64,000 nucleotides of DNA from JBCDCU01 sp039180865 (GCA_039180865.1 JBCDCZ010000001.1:1-64000); one strand, 5' to 3'. Positions 33,735-43,557 are shown, counted from the first letter of the stretch. Translations and numbers: made by a program. The notes: a model not told the origin generated them from the letters alone.

Positions 33735-36700
33735 ATGGAACCAGTAATGTCAGAGCGCAAATCCGATTATCGGAAAAGGTTGATCAGGCACCTGCTCTCG
33801 ATTGCTGGCCTTGCAACCAGTATTGGAATTCTGACAGTCTTGCTGATTGACCACCAGTTGGAACGTCAACAGTTCCGACTGATGGTGGAAAGTGCCGAAA
33901 ATCAGTCGCGCACAATAACGGCATTTCGAAGCTACTATACGCAGGAAGTCGTTCCGAAAATCCTTGAAAATTCCGATGATCTAACCTTCTCACATGACTA
34001 CCGGGAAAGCAGAAAGACGCTACCGCTTCCAGCGACAGTTACAATCGACATGGGTGCGCTACTTGCTAACACAGAAGGCGATACCGCCTTTAATCTCATC
34101 AGTGACTTTCCGTTCGAGAACCGAAAGGGACGAGTACTAAGTGCTTTCGAGAAGGAAGCCCTCTTGGGGATCATCACCCGCAAAGAAGAGACCATCACAG
34201 ATCTCGATGAAGGCGAGGACGGAAGCCGCATCCTCCAATATGCGGAACCGGTGGTGATGATGCCAGCTTGTGTGGCGTGCCATAACACGCATCCCCTATC
34301 GCAGAAGAAAGATTGGAAGGTTGGCGATGTTCGCGGCATTCAGACCGTCACCATCAGGGCCACTCCGGAAGCCTTTCGTTCTCTAGAAGATTGGTATCCG
34401 CTGATTGGATTTTACAGCCTGACGATACTGGGCGTTCTCGCGGCCGTTGCCGGACTATCGGTTCGAAACCAAAGATACATAACCGAGCTGCAGGACAATG
34501 CTGAAAGAGAAAAACAAAGCCGCGCAGATCTGAAAGACATCACCCGGCAATTCATCGAGCTTGAAGAGACGCTGAGCGATGCGATCGCCTCGCTGCCGGA
34601 TGGGTTCGTCATCTACGATCGCAACGACCGCCTCGTTATGTGCAACGAGAAATACCGAGAGTTTTACAGTAAGAGCGCAGATCTACTCGTTCCAGGGCGC
34701 ACTTTTGAGGAGATCATCCGGCGCGGGGTCGAACGCGGCCAGTATCCGGAAGCGGACGGGCAGGAAGATTCCTGGATTTCCGAACGGCTTGAGATCCACA
34801 AAAGCCCCGTCGCACCGATCGAGCAGAGGCTTGATGATGGTCGATGGCTAAGGATTTTTGAGAGACCAACCAAGCAGGGAGGGATCGTCGGTTTCCGCGT
34901 CGATATTACCGAGCTCAAGCGGCGTGAAATCCAACTTCAAGCCCAACGCGCGCAGTTGGCAGCAACAATCGACACGGCACTCGATGCGATCATCATCATT
35001 GATTCAAACGGTGTGATCATAGAGTTCAATCCGGCGGCGACGGCCATATTCGGTTACACGCGTGACGAATGCGTTGGGCAGAAGATGAGTGATCTGATTG
35101 TGCCCGACCGGCATAAAGATGCTCATGAAGCCGGGATGGACAGGTTCAGGCGCACAAGGATCGGCAAGATCCTTGGAACCCGTGTGACGATTGAGGCGAT
35201 TTGCAAGGATGGTTCGGAGATCACAATCGAACTTGCGATCAATCCCGCCGAGGGCGATTCCGGCACGATTTTTGTCGGCTATATGCGAGACATCACGGAC
35301 GATCTTGCCCAAAAGAAAGCGCTCGAAGAGGCAAAAGAAGCGGCAGAACAAGCGACACAGACAAAAGCGGCCTTTCTCGCCGTCGTGAGCCATGAAATCC
35401 GCACGCCGCTCAACGGCGTTCTCGGTCTCCTAGATCTGATTGACAGTTCAACGAAAGATGAAAAGGTCAAGAATTACGCAAAAACAGCGATTGAGAGCGC
35501 TGACGCCCTGGCAACGCTGCTGAACGATATCCTCGATTATACAAAGCTCGAAGAAGGCGAAATCACCGTCATGCAGACGGCTTTCAACTTTCGCACCTTC
35601 GCAGAAGGAACTCTGGATTTGATGCGTCCCCTGGCGCATGAGAAAAACCTCGTCCTCGGTCTGGAGATTGACGAGGCAGTTCCGGCATTCATCGTCGAGG
35701 ACCAGGTCCGCTTGCGGCAGATCGTTCTCAACCTCATCGCGAACGCGATCAAGTTTACCGAGACCGGCAGCGTGCAACTGCGGGCCAAACTGCTTGATGA
35801 CGAAGAAGTGCCCCTTCTGTCAATCGAGGTGGAAGATACCGGCATCGGTATCGACGATGAGCATCTTCCTTTGGTCTTCGAGCAGTTCAAAACACTGGAT
35901 ACCTCCTATGAACGCAAGGAGGGTGGAACCGGTCTTGGCCTTGCGATTTCCAGAGGTCTTTCCAACTTGTTGGGCGGTCAGCTCAGGGCAAACAGCAAAC
36001 CAGGCGAAGGCAGTACTTTCTCGCTAACACTACCAATATCGAAACCTGATCAAACGCCCGAGGAAGCACATGCCTCCAACATTGGCGAGATCAAATTCCG
36101 GCTTCTCGAAGGGAGGAAAGTTCTGCTCGCTGAAGACAATCTCACCAACAATCTTGTGATGTCGGATATGCTCGAAAATGAGGGGGCCAGCGTCACGTCA
36201 GTTGCCAACGGCAAAGACGCCTTGATGGAGTGCGAAAAGACCGCATTCGACCTCATTATACTGGATATCTCCATGCCGGTAATGGATGGCAAAAAATCAG
36301 TAAAATTGCTTCGTGAAAAGGGGCACAAAGAACCAATCCTGGCGTTTACCGCCTACACCCAGTCCGAACTCCGCCCGAGTTTCATTGAAGCAGGCTTCAC
36401 CGATATCCTGCTGAAGCCGGCGCGGAGGCGGGACCTTGAAGAAGTCATTATGACACTCCACGAGAGCGATCTTTTTGGTCAGCAAGCAAAGACGGATGAC
36501 AACGATAAAAAATCGCCAAGCCCCGAACCTGGCGACATTGATATGACGGAATTTGAACGCGTCATCGCCAGCACATCCGGCGAAATTAGACACCGATTGA
36601 TTGAAGCCTGCATTGCGGATCTCCAATCCCATACAGAACAAGCAATGAGTGCGGCAGGTGGCGGCAGAACCGAGGATATCAGCCGTCATGCCCATGCTAT

Positions 36701-36917
36701 CAAAGGGGTGGCGGCGACCTTCGGGTTTGCGCAGCTCCAGGAGGCGGCAGCGCGTTTGTCAGACGGAACGGTTCACCTGGCACCAAGTGAGTGGGTCGCG
36801 GAAACTCAACACATGTCAGAGATCACGGAAAGAACACGCAATGCGATCAGCACATGGTTTTCGACCAAAAACACTGCATTAGAAGACACATCCGATTTTG
36901 AGAGCACTTTGTCATGA
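33735..36917 (+). CDS. Hybrid histidine kinase with c-type haem sensor domain
   Basis: 1060 residues. Order: membrane helix (about 20-38); periplasmic Tll0287-like (DUF3365) domain with haem motif CVACHNTHP starting at Cys179; second membrane helix (about 221-243); two PAS domains (about 275-395 and 405-525); HisKA with His553 (SHEIRTPLNGVLG); HATPase with NLIANAIKF and DTGIGI; receiver with Asp844 (IILDISMPVMDG); C-terminal HPt with His987 (HAHAIKGVAATFG). This is a complete phosphorelay in one chain. The haem suggests sensing of redox state, oxygen or NO. It overlaps the NtrC-type gene by four bases, so the two are surely a pair. Confidence 0.9.
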   Translation: MEPVMSERKSDYRKRLIRHLLSIAGLATSIGILTVLLIDHQLERQQFRLMVESAENQSRTITAFRSYYTQEVVPKILENSDDLTFSHDYRESRKTLPLPATVTIDMGALLANTEGDTAFNLISDFPFENRKGRVLSAFEKEALLGIITRKEETITDLDEGEDGSRILQYAEPVVMMPACVACHNTHPLSQKKDWKVGDVRGIQTVTIRATPEAFRSLEDWYPLIGFYSLTILGVLAAVAGLSVRNQRYITELQDNAEREKQSRADLKDITRQFIELEETLSDAIASLPDGFVIYDRNDRLVMCNEKYREFYSKSADLLVPGRTFEEIIRRGVERGQYPEADGQEDSWISERLEIHKSPVAPIEQRLDDGRWLRIFERPTKQGGIVGFRVDITELKRREIQLQAQRAQLAATIDTALDAIIIIDSNGVIIEFNPAATAIFGYTRDECVGQKMSDLIVPDRHKDAHEAGMDRFRRTRIGKILGTRVTIEAICKDGSEITIELAINPAEGDSGTIFVGYMRDITDDLAQKKALEEAKEAAEQATQTKAAFLAVVSHEIRTPLNGVLGLLDLIDSSTKDEKVKNYAKTAIESADALATLLNDILDYTKLEEGEITVMQTAFNFRTFAEGTLDLMRPLAHEKNLVLGLEIDEAVPAFIVEDQVRLRQIVLNLIANAIKFTETGSVQLRAKLLDDEEVPLLSIEVEDTGIGIDDEHLPLVFEQFKTLDTSYERKEGGTGLGLAISRGLSNLLGGQLRANSKPGEGSTFSLTLPISKPDQTPEEAHASNIGEIKFRLLEGRKVLLAEDNLTNNLVMSDMLENEGASVTSVANGKDALMECEKTAFDLIILDISMPVMDGKKSVKLLREKGHKEPILAFTAYTQSELRPSFIEAGFTDILLKPARRRDLEEVIMTLHESDLFGQQAKTDDNDKKSPSPEPGDIDMTEFERVIASTSGEIRHRLIEACIADLQSHTEQAMSAAGGGRTEDISRHAHAIKGVAATFGFAQLQEAAARLSDGTVHLAPSEWVAETQHMSEITERTRNAISTWFSTKNTALEDTSDFESTLS

Positions 36918-38404
36918 TGGATAAGCACATGAACAATAAACGCGTCCTGATCGTCGAAGATACGCCGACGCTTGCAATGATCTACCAAGACCAACTCGAG
37001 AAAGCAGGGTTTGAAACTGACCTGGCTGAGACAGCCGAGCAGGCACTCAAACGATTGCAAGAGGATGACTTTGTAGTGATGCTTCTCGATCTCCAATTGC
37101 CCGATAGTGATGGTTGCACCGTGCTGGATAGGCTAAGCGAAAGCAAACGCTCACCGGCAACAATCATCATCACCGCACATGGTTCAATCAACAAAGCGGT
37201 CGAGGCCATGCGGCTCGGCGCGCAGAATTTTCTTATGAAGCCGGTCTCGGAAGCAAAACTCATCGCAGCGGTTGAAAACGCCATCGAGGCGGATCGGATC
37301 GTTCGGACAAGCGACCAAGTCGCGATTACCGAGGCCAGTCCAAAGAAGACTGTTTCCGGACTAATCGGCGACGCACCCGTGATGCAGAATCTCTCCGCAA
37401 TGATCGGCTCCATGGCACCGTCCATGGCTCCAGTATTCATTACCGGTGAAAGCGGTACGGGGAAGGAAGTCTGCGCGGAAGCCATCCATCGCTCCAGTCC
37501 CCGTGCCAAAGGCCCTTTCATGGCCGTCAACTGCGCAGCCATTCCGAAAGACCTGATCGAGTCAGAGCTTTTCGGGCACAAGAAAGGATCCTTCACCGGA
37601 GCCACATCCGACCGCAAGGGCGCTGTCATGAGCGCAAGTGGCGGGACTTTGTTTCTCGACGAAATCTGCGAGATGGACATCTCCTTGCAAGCAAAGCTGC
37701 TTCGCTTCCTTCAAACCGGTCAGATCCAACGGGTCGGCGACGATGCAGTCTTCGATGCCGATGTCAGAATCGTCTGCGCGACCAACCGCATACCCGTCAC
37801 CGAGGTTGCAGAAGGTCGTTTCCGCGAAGACCTCTATTATCGCCTGCACGTTTTGGCTCTTCAGCTTCCAGCTCTCAGAGAACGCGGCAATGATGTTGTT
37901 AAACTTGCCCAACACTTTCTGAGACGCGCTGCCGAGGTGGAAGGTAAAGCTTTCAACGCCTTCTCTACAGAGGCTCAAGAATGGCTCTTGAAGCATCCCT
38001 GGCCCGGCAATGTGCGGCAGCTTGAAAACCTGATCCGCGCCGTGGTCGTTCTGAACACAGGCGATGCCATCACTGAGGAGATGCTCTCTCGTGCAATGCC
38101 GCCGATACCGCTTGCATCGCAAAACAATCTGGTCGGAACGCCCGGTTTCATCGTGCCACAAAACAGCTCTTCCGCAGCGGGTATTCATGCAAACTCTGCG
38201 AACAGCACCACGCTCACTGATACCAGCATGGTAATCGACTTCGCGCGCCCGTTTCAGGATATCGAGCGCGATATTATCGAGCGGGCGATCGACTATTGCC
38301 AAGGTTCGTTGCCGAACGCGGCACGATTACTTGGTATGAGCCCGTCAACGCTTTATCGAAAACGTGAAGCATGGGAAAAGGCGCCCGACAAAGCAAGCGC
38401 CTGA
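36914..38404 (+). CDS. NtrC-family sigma-54 activator, response regulator
   Basis: 496 residues: receiver with Asp59 (MLLDLQLPDSDG) and Lys109; AAA+ domain with Walker A GESGTGKE at 178-185, sigma-54 contact loop GSFTGA at 225-230 (Ser in place of the usual Ala) and Walker B GGTLFLDE at 243-250; C-terminal Fis-type HTH (GSLPNAARLLGMSPSTLYRKR). It resembles AlgB-type regulators in plan. It probably activates the five sigma-54 promoters of the island by binding the TTGCA-N3-TGCAA dyads. The start is either at 36914 (overlapping the kinase stop) or five codons later. Confidence 0.9.
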   Translation: MMDKHMNNKRVLIVEDTPTLAMIYQDQLEKAGFETDLAETAEQALKRLQEDDFVVMLLDLQLPDSDGCTVLDRLSESKRSPATIIITAHGSINKAVEAMRLGAQNFLMKPVSEAKLIAAVENAIEADRIVRTSDQVAITEASPKKTVSGLIGDAPVMQNLSAMIGSMAPSMAPVFITGESGTGKEVCAEAIHRSSPRAKGPFMAVNCAAIPKDLIESELFGHKKGSFTGATSDRKGAVMSASGGTLFLDEICEMDISLQAKLLRFLQTGQIQRVGDDAVFDADVRIVCATNRIPVTEVAEGRFREDLYYRLHVLALQLPALRERGNDVVKLAQHFLRRAAEVEGKAFNAFSTEAQEWLLKHPWPGNVRQLENLIRAVVVLNTGDAITEEMLSRAMPPIPLASQNNLVGTPGFIVPQNSSSAAGIHANSANSTTLTDTSMVIDFARPFQDIERDIIERAIDYCQGSLPNAARLLGMSPSTLYRKREAWEKAPDKASA

Positions 38405-38415
38405 TACTTTGATGC

Positions 38416-39906
38416 TTAAGCTGCGGCCGTTTTTTCGGCATCCGGATGATCGGTCCGATTGCGACCATAGACATCTTCAAGGCGGATGATGTCGTCTTCG
38501 CCGAAGTATGTCCCGGTCTGAACCTCAATCATAACGATTGGATCGCTGCCGAAGTTCTCCAGCCGGTGCACAGCTCCAAGTGGAATATGGACATGGCCAC
38601 CCGCTTTCAGATGTTGAACATCATCATCAATGGTGACCGTCGCCTCTCCCTGAACGATAATCCAATGCTCGGCACGATATTGGTGCTTTTGTAATGACAG
38701 GCGACCGCCGGGATTAACTTCGATCATCTTCACCTGATGCTGGGTACCATTGTGTAGCGGCGCGAAGCGACCCCACGGGCGCACTTCACCGGGATGCTTC
38801 AAGACCTCAGGCGTCTGCTCGTCTATCATGTGTTGGACACATGTTTTCAACTCGCCCACCCGATCTTTACTGGTCACCAGAACGGCATCTTTGGTCGAGA
38901 CAACGATGCAGTCCTCCATCCCAACGACAGTGGTGAGACGATCCGGGCTGTGAACATGGCAATTGCGGTTTTCGTGACCCACCACATTACCGTGAGTTGA
39001 ATTGCCGAGATCATCTTTCTCGACCTGGCCCGCAACCGCATCCCAGGTCCCGAGATCGTCCCAGTCGCACTCAAATGGAACGACTGCAACCCGGCTACTT
39101 AACTCCATAACCGCATAATCGATCGAGATCTTGGCAACGGACGCAAAGAATTGCTTGTTTGGTCGAACAATGTGGCCCGCGATTTCGGCTTTCGAGAGCG
39201 CGTTTCGCGTGCCACGAAACAGATCCGGACAAAGCCATGCCGTCTCCCGGAGAAAACTTCTGACCGGGAAGAGAAACATACCGCTGTTCCAAAAATAATC
39301 GCCGCTTGCAAGGAAAGCTTTTGCAACATCTGCAATCGGCTTTTCGATGAAACTTGCCACCTTGTTTGCGGGCAAACTGAAAAGCTGCCTGCCGCGTTTG
39401 ATGTAGCCATACTCGGTGGCCGCACGGGTCGGCGTAATTCCAAAGGTAACCAGACGGTTGACTTGCTGAGCCGTGTGCATACCAGACCGGACCATCGCAT
39501 GAAATGCGTCCTGATCACTGATGACCTGATCGCTTGGGAAAACCGCCATAAGATCACTGTCGCGTAAAAAGTCCGAACAATAGTGGGCGGCGATCACGAT
39601 AGCAGCAGCCGTATCACGCGAACACGGTTCCGCAATGATCACTCGTGGTTCAATACCGATCTCCGCAAGCTGCGCCTCGGCAAGCATGCGATGCCCTTCA
39701 CCGACGACGACAACTGGACACTCGAAAAGCTCCGGCTCAGAGCAACGCTTCACCGTGTGCTGAAAAAGCGAAAGTGCGCCATCAAGCTTGATAAAGGGCT
39801 TCGGACAATCGGGTCGGGACACCGGCCAAAGCCGGACGCCGGACCCACCTGCAAGAATGACTGGAACAATTCTAGCCGTCTGTTTTGAGCTTGTTGAATT
39901 GATCAT
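38416..39906 (-). CDS. algA: Mannose-1-phosphate guanylyltransferase/mannose-6-phosphate isomerase
   Basis: A 496-residue bifunctional type II enzyme giving GDP-mannose from mannose 1-phosphate, plus fructose-6-P/mannose-6-P interconversion. The nucleotidyltransferase signature is VILAGGSGVRLWPVSRPDCPKP at residues about 16-37. FIEKP, a substrate motif, lies mid-chain. The C-terminal cupin carries KMIEVNPGGRLSLQKHQYRAEHW and HIPLGAVHRLEN. It supplies AlgD. GGAGG before the ATG at 39906 sets the start; an upstream frame of 14 residues has no such site. The gene is often called manC or cpsB elsewhere; algA is used because of context. Confidence 0.88.
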   Translation of the reverse strand: MINSTSSKQTARIVPVILAGGSGVRLWPVSRPDCPKPFIKLDGALSLFQHTVKRCSEPELFECPVVVVGEGHRMLAEAQLAEIGIEPRVIIAEPCSRDTAAAIVIAAHYCSDFLRDSDLMAVFPSDQVISDQDAFHAMVRSGMHTAQQVNRLVTFGITPTRAATEYGYIKRGRQLFSLPANKVASFIEKPIADVAKAFLASGDYFWNSGMFLFPVRSFLRETAWLCPDLFRGTRNALSKAEIAGHIVRPNKQFFASVAKISIDYAVMELSSRVAVVPFECDWDDLGTWDAVAGQVEKDDLGNSTHGNVVGHENRNCHVHSPDRLTTVVGMEDCIVVSTKDAVLVTSKDRVGELKTCVQHMIDEQTPEVLKHPGEVRPWGRFAPLHNGTQHQVKMIEVNPGGRLSLQKHQYRAEHWIIVQGEATVTIDDDVQHLKAGGHVHIPLGAVHRLENFGSDPIVMIEVQTGTYFGEDDIIRLEDVYGRNRTDHPDAEKTAAA

Positions 39907-39939
39907 GACAAACCTCCTTGTTGGTTTGCCTAATGGTCC

Positions 39940-39954
39940 GCAATTCACAGGCCA
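39940..39954 (-). promoter_or_regulatory. Sigma-54 promoter of algA
   Basis: On the minus strand TGGCCT-GTGAA-TTGC, with GG and GC at the -24/-12 positions, about 33 bp before the start codon. Two dyads at 40045 and 40088 lie upstream. Confidence 0.6.
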
Positions 39955-40044
39955 GATCCCAGACGATCAAACGAATTGAAACTAAAGTATTGAAAATAAA
40001 AGGTTTTAAATCCTGCAACTCGAATCTGACTGCGTTTTTATCCA

Positions 40045-40057
40045 TTGCAAAACGCAA
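40045..40057. promoter_or_regulatory. TTGCA-N3-TGCAA-type dyad, algA/alg44 gap, first
   Basis: TTGCA-AAA-CGCAA, one mismatch from the consensus. It is 90 bp from the algA -24 element and 74 bp from the alg44 -24 element, so it could serve both divergent promoters. Confidence 0.55.
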
Positions 40058-40087
40058 ATCGGCCTCTCTCGACGTGTCGGACGATCC

Positions 40088-40100
40088 TTGCAAATTGCAA
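40088..40100. promoter_or_regulatory. TTGCA-N3-TGCAA dyad, algA/alg44 gap, second
   Basis: TTGCA-AAT-TGCAA, identical to the dyad at 43478. A further near-copy, TTGCG-CC-CGCAA, follows at 40104-40115. It is 31 bp upstream of the alg44 -24 element. Confidence 0.62.
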
Positions 40101-40130
40101 TTCTTGCGCCCGCAAAGACGCGAAAATTTC

Positions 40131-40145
40131 TGGCATGGCGTTTGC
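40131..40145 (+). promoter_or_regulatory. Sigma-54 promoter of the alg44-alg8 operon
   Basis: TGGCAT-GGCGT-TTGC followed by T, close to the TGGCAC-N5-TTGCW consensus, 66 bp before the alg44 start. Confidence 0.75.
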
Positions 40146-40211
40146 TGATCTAAGGGCGAAGTCATTCTGCAACACGGCCCTGAAAACGCCGTGAAAGCGA
40201 AAGAGGCTGTT

Positions 40212-41825
40212 ATGAAAATCATACGGGAAAAGCCCTGCCAAAGGCGCCATCACCGGGTTACCGCACCGTTGAAGGTGACTCTGTATGAAGGCCGTTCCTA
40301 CATGGCGACCGATTGGAGCTTGGGTGGCCTTCGGATCGATAATATTGAAGGCGAACTGCCAGAGGTGGAGAGCCCGCTAGACCTTGAACTGGAATTGCCG
40401 TTTCAAGGGTTCGACATCTCATTTTCAGTTAAATCCAAGGTCGTTCGGAGAGATCGCGATCGCGGAATGATCGCGGTCGAGTTCACCGAGTTATCGGAGC
40501 GTGGCAGAGATCTCCTCAGTCATTTCATCGAAGATCTGATCCGCGGAAAGATGGGCAGTGTTGAAGACGCTATCTGCCGGATCGATATTCCCGTCACTCC
40601 GATCTCGACCAAACCGGACGTCAATCCAAGCGCGGATGTTCCAACAAGGCGGTGGCCAATCAAGACAATCGTGATGACCGGCTTTTACATCACCTTTGGC
40701 TTGGCGGTCTTTGGCTATGCGGCTTTGCTGACCTACAGCACTGTGATGCGTCTTGAAGTGAAGAGCGCAGTTTTATCGGCACCGCTCACCACCTTGAAGA
40801 TGCCGGTTGATGGTTTTCTGGTTCCCGTTTCCCTTGAAGAGGGTCAGACAGTCAGAAAAGGCGACCTGATCGCCCGCATTGAAAACCCCGCGCTTAATCA
40901 ACGCATCGAGGAAACCCGTCTGCGCGTCGCCCGGGCCCGCGATAGTCTCTTTCACAAGGAACAAAAGGTTCGGATCGAGAAAGAGCGTATGAAGCTCTAT
41001 CGGTTGGTGAGCGATACCAACCACGAAATTGCCGCCGCGAAACTCGATGCCCATCGCGCAGAGATGAAAGCAGCCGATGGGCACTACCTGCGCATATCGA
41101 AGCTCGCAAAAGAAGGCTTTGCAACCACGGCAATGATATCGGAAGCCCGAAAAAGGCAGGAAGAGGCTGAAGCGAAAGTACGCGAAGCCGAACTCATCCT
41201 CGAACGAACAACCGCCATGAAAAGGGTCTCGGGCCGAAGGCATTACAACCACAAAGTCTTCGTCTCCGATCTGGATATGATGCAAGTCGAGCTCAGTGAA
41301 GCACGCGCTCACCTGGAGACGGAAGAGACAAGACTGGCGCACCTTATGCGGGTGAGAACCGCGCAGATCATCCGGTCTCCTGCCAATGGCCAGATCGTCT
41401 CGATATTTCAATCTCCCGATGCGGCGGTGAGCCGCCATGATCCATTGATGACGATTGAAATCTCAGACCAACTCTCGGTAACAGCCTTCCTCGATCAAGA
41501 AGAGGTCCTGCAAGTGGGGCTTTCCGATGAAGCATCAATCTACATACCTGGCCTGAATGAACATCTCACCGCAAAGGTCACAGCGATCGACAGAAACGCA
41601 GCCTTTCTAGACCCGCAGGCAAACCACTACACATGGCGTGCGGAGGACGCCCGCACAGCGGCTGTTTCACTCAAGTTTACAGCTACTCCGCAGCAGATCG
41701 AGGACATGAGAGCGGGCCTTCCCGCCGTGGTCATCTTCTCAAAACGCACCACGAATGACATCTACGGTCGTTTGAGCCGGCTTTTCTCGCGCGGTGAAGA
41801 GATTAGAGATGGCACGGACATCTGA
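40212..41825 (+). CDS. alg44: Alg44-like c-di-GMP receptor and periplasmic adaptor
   Basis: 537 residues. The N-terminal PilZ domain has RRHHR at 11-15 and DWSLGG at 34-39, the two c-di-GMP contact motifs. One membrane helix lies at about 154-178. A periplasmic HlyD/MFP-type part with a lipoyl-like segment (MPVDGFLVPVSLEEGQTVRKGDLIARI) and a long coiled coil (about 235-360) follows. This PilZ-TM-HlyD order is that of Alg44, which activates the polymerase Alg8 on binding c-di-GMP. A GTG start 21 bases upstream is possible, but GAGG sits just before the ATG at 40212. It overlaps alg8 by 17 bp. Confidence 0.87.
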   Translation: MKIIREKPCQRRHHRVTAPLKVTLYEGRSYMATDWSLGGLRIDNIEGELPEVESPLDLELELPFQGFDISFSVKSKVVRRDRDRGMIAVEFTELSERGRDLLSHFIEDLIRGKMGSVEDAICRIDIPVTPISTKPDVNPSADVPTRRWPIKTIVMTGFYITFGLAVFGYAALLTYSTVMRLEVKSAVLSAPLTTLKMPVDGFLVPVSLEEGQTVRKGDLIARIENPALNQRIEETRLRVARARDSLFHKEQKVRIEKERMKLYRLVSDTNHEIAAAKLDAHRAEMKAADGHYLRISKLAKEGFATTAMISEARKRQEEAEAKVREAELILERTTAMKRVSGRRHYNHKVFVSDLDMMQVELSEARAHLETEETRLAHLMRVRTAQIIRSPANGQIVSIFQSPDAAVSRHDPLMTIEISDQLSVTAFLDQEEVLQVGLSDEASIYIPGLNEHLTAKVTAIDRNAAFLDPQANHYTWRAEDARTAAVSLKFTATPQQIEDMRAGLPAVVIFSKRTTNDIYGRLSRLFSRGEEIRDGTDI

Positions 41826-43431
41826 TTTCGAAGCCCGTCTTGAGGCACTGAAGCTCGAGCAAACCACCAGCATCGACGATCCGACGGACTGGCGCGGAGG
41901 ATGGCACAAGTGGACACCTTTGGTGCTGTTGAAGGTCGCAATCTACTTTGCCTGTTGCCTGATCGGCATTCTGACCATCCCCAATGTGATATGGGACATC
42001 GAGGCGAAAGTGTTCACACTCGTCATCGGCGGCCTTGGAATATGGCGCTATGGCTGGTGGTTCACTCATGCCGTTCGCGCTTTCATTTACGGACGGTTTG
42101 TCTATCCGAAAATGCGCGAAGCTGCCCATGAGATCTGGGATCGCGGGTGGCGGCCGCGGCACCTCCACTTCATGATGACAACCTACAAAGAGCACCGCAC
42201 GATCACCGAAATGGTTGTGAGATCCATCGTAAACGAGATCACGGAATCGGGGGTGCCCGGAACGATCTGGCTCGGCTCATCGGACCGTTTCGACGAAGAC
42301 ATCATCTCAGACTTTCTCTTGCGCGAGGCGCAGGACGTGGATGTGACTTTGCGGATCATCCGCCAAAATATTTCCGGAAAACGCGCTGCTATCGGCCTGG
42401 TCCTTCGGGCGATGAACAGGCTGCCGGTCGATAAGGATGACCTCGTCATTTTCATGGATGGCGACTTTATTCTTGATCAGGGCGCGGTCAGCCGCTGCTT
42501 GCCGCTTTTCAAGCTTTACCCGGACCTGCAGGCCTGCACGACGGATGAGGAGGTCATCTGCATCGGTCCGCGGTGGATCGAAAACTGGCTGAAGATGCGG
42601 TTTGCACAAAGACGCCTGGCCATGCAGTCGCATGCCTTATCGGGCCGTGTCCTGACCTTGACTGGCCGGATGTCCGTCTTCCGCGCAAGACACTTGCTTA
42701 GGCTTGAATTCATCCGTCTCCTGGAAGCCGATCACCTGTCGCACTGGCTTTGGGGCACATTCCGCTTCTTGTCCGGCGATGACAAAAGCACCTGGTACTA
42801 CATGATGAAGCACAAGGCCCATATGCGCTACGTCCCAGATGCCATGGGCTACACTGTCGAAGTCATCGAAGGGTCCGGCCTGGAGCGCATGGTCCAGAAC
42901 TTCCGGCGCTGGTCTGGCAACATGCTGAGAAACGGCGCCCGCGCAATCGCACTTGGCCCGCGTCACATGCCCTTTTTCATCTGGTGGTGCCTGATCGATC
43001 AGCGCCTTTCCATGTGGACTATGCTTGTCAGTCCGGTGCTTGCGGTTTCTGCGACCTTTATCGTCGGTCCCGCATATCTTCTATCTTATGTGATCTTCAT
43101 AGCTGTCAGCCGCATGTTGCTGTCATTGTTCCTCTTTAGCTATTCGCGGCGGGTCATTCTCCATTATCCGTGGATCCTTTATTTCAATCAGCTCATAAAT
43201 GCGGCCGTAAAAGTCTATTGCATCTTCCGACTATCGAAACAGAGATGGTCAAACAGGGGCAACCAGAGTGCCGGTCTCGATGGTGGATCGCTTGTCGAGC
43301 TCGCACGCAATACAATGGCACAATGGTGCACGGCCGTGGCGGTCGCTCTGCTCTTCCTCGGCACGATCCATTACACGCGTCTGATCGATCCGCCTTCTTT
43401 TAAAATGCTCGCAGATATCACCGGCCTCTGA
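41809..43431 (+). CDS. alg8: Alg8-like mannuronan synthase, GT2 glycosyltransferase
   Basis: The 540-residue inner-membrane processive glycosyltransferase polymerises GDP-mannuronate. Two helices precede the catalytic domain and several follow it. Motifs: FMDGDFILDQGAV (DxD), FAQRRLAMQSHALSGRVLTL, TGRMSVFRA, FLSGDDKSTWYYM and MVQNFRRWSGNMLRNG (QxxRW-like). The SGDDKSTWY and SHALSGRVLTLTGR segments match Alg8 rather than cellulose or hyaluronan synthases. ATG 41809 is preferred to a GTG five codons earlier. It is co-transcribed with alg44. Confidence 0.9.
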   Translation: MARTSDFEARLEALKLEQTTSIDDPTDWRGGWHKWTPLVLLKVAIYFACCLIGILTIPNVIWDIEAKVFTLVIGGLGIWRYGWWFTHAVRAFIYGRFVYPKMREAAHEIWDRGWRPRHLHFMMTTYKEHRTITEMVVRSIVNEITESGVPGTIWLGSSDRFDEDIISDFLLREAQDVDVTLRIIRQNISGKRAAIGLVLRAMNRLPVDKDDLVIFMDGDFILDQGAVSRCLPLFKLYPDLQACTTDEEVICIGPRWIENWLKMRFAQRRLAMQSHALSGRVLTLTGRMSVFRARHLLRLEFIRLLEADHLSHWLWGTFRFLSGDDKSTWYYMMKHKAHMRYVPDAMGYTVEVIEGSGLERMVQNFRRWSGNMLRNGARAIALGPRHMPFFIWWCLIDQRLSMWTMLVSPVLAVSATFIVGPAYLLSYVIFIAVSRMLLSLFLFSYSRRVILHYPWILYFNQLINAAVKVYCIFRLSKQRWSNRGNQSAGLDGGSLVELARNTMAQWCTAVAVALLFLGTIHYTRLIDPPSFKMLADITGL

Positions 43432-43477
43432 GAACCACTTCGCCGTTCGCAGTATGGGAAGTGCAAGCAGCCACCTC

Positions 43478-43490
43478 TTGCAAATTGCAA
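43478..43490 (+). promoter_or_regulatory. TTGCA-N3-TGCAA dyad upstream of the 43591 operon
   Basis: TTGCA-AAT-TGCAA, identical to the dyad at 40088. It is 53 bp upstream of the -24 element at 43543. Confidence 0.62.
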
Positions 43491-43542
43491 ATGGCACGAA
43501 GCCACACTCAGAAATAATCCAAATATTTCAATGAATTAAATC

Positions 43543-43557
43543 TGGCTCACCCTTTGC
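43543..43557 (+). promoter_or_regulatory. Sigma-54 promoter of the SGNH-algI operon
   Basis: TGGCTC-ACCCT-TTGC followed by A; ends 33 bp before the ATG of the SGNH gene. Confidence 0.7.

Noticed and set aside
37562..38302. Minus-strand open frame of 246 codons
   Set aside because: Antisense to the AAA+ domain of the NtrC-type gene; no ribosome site or motif.
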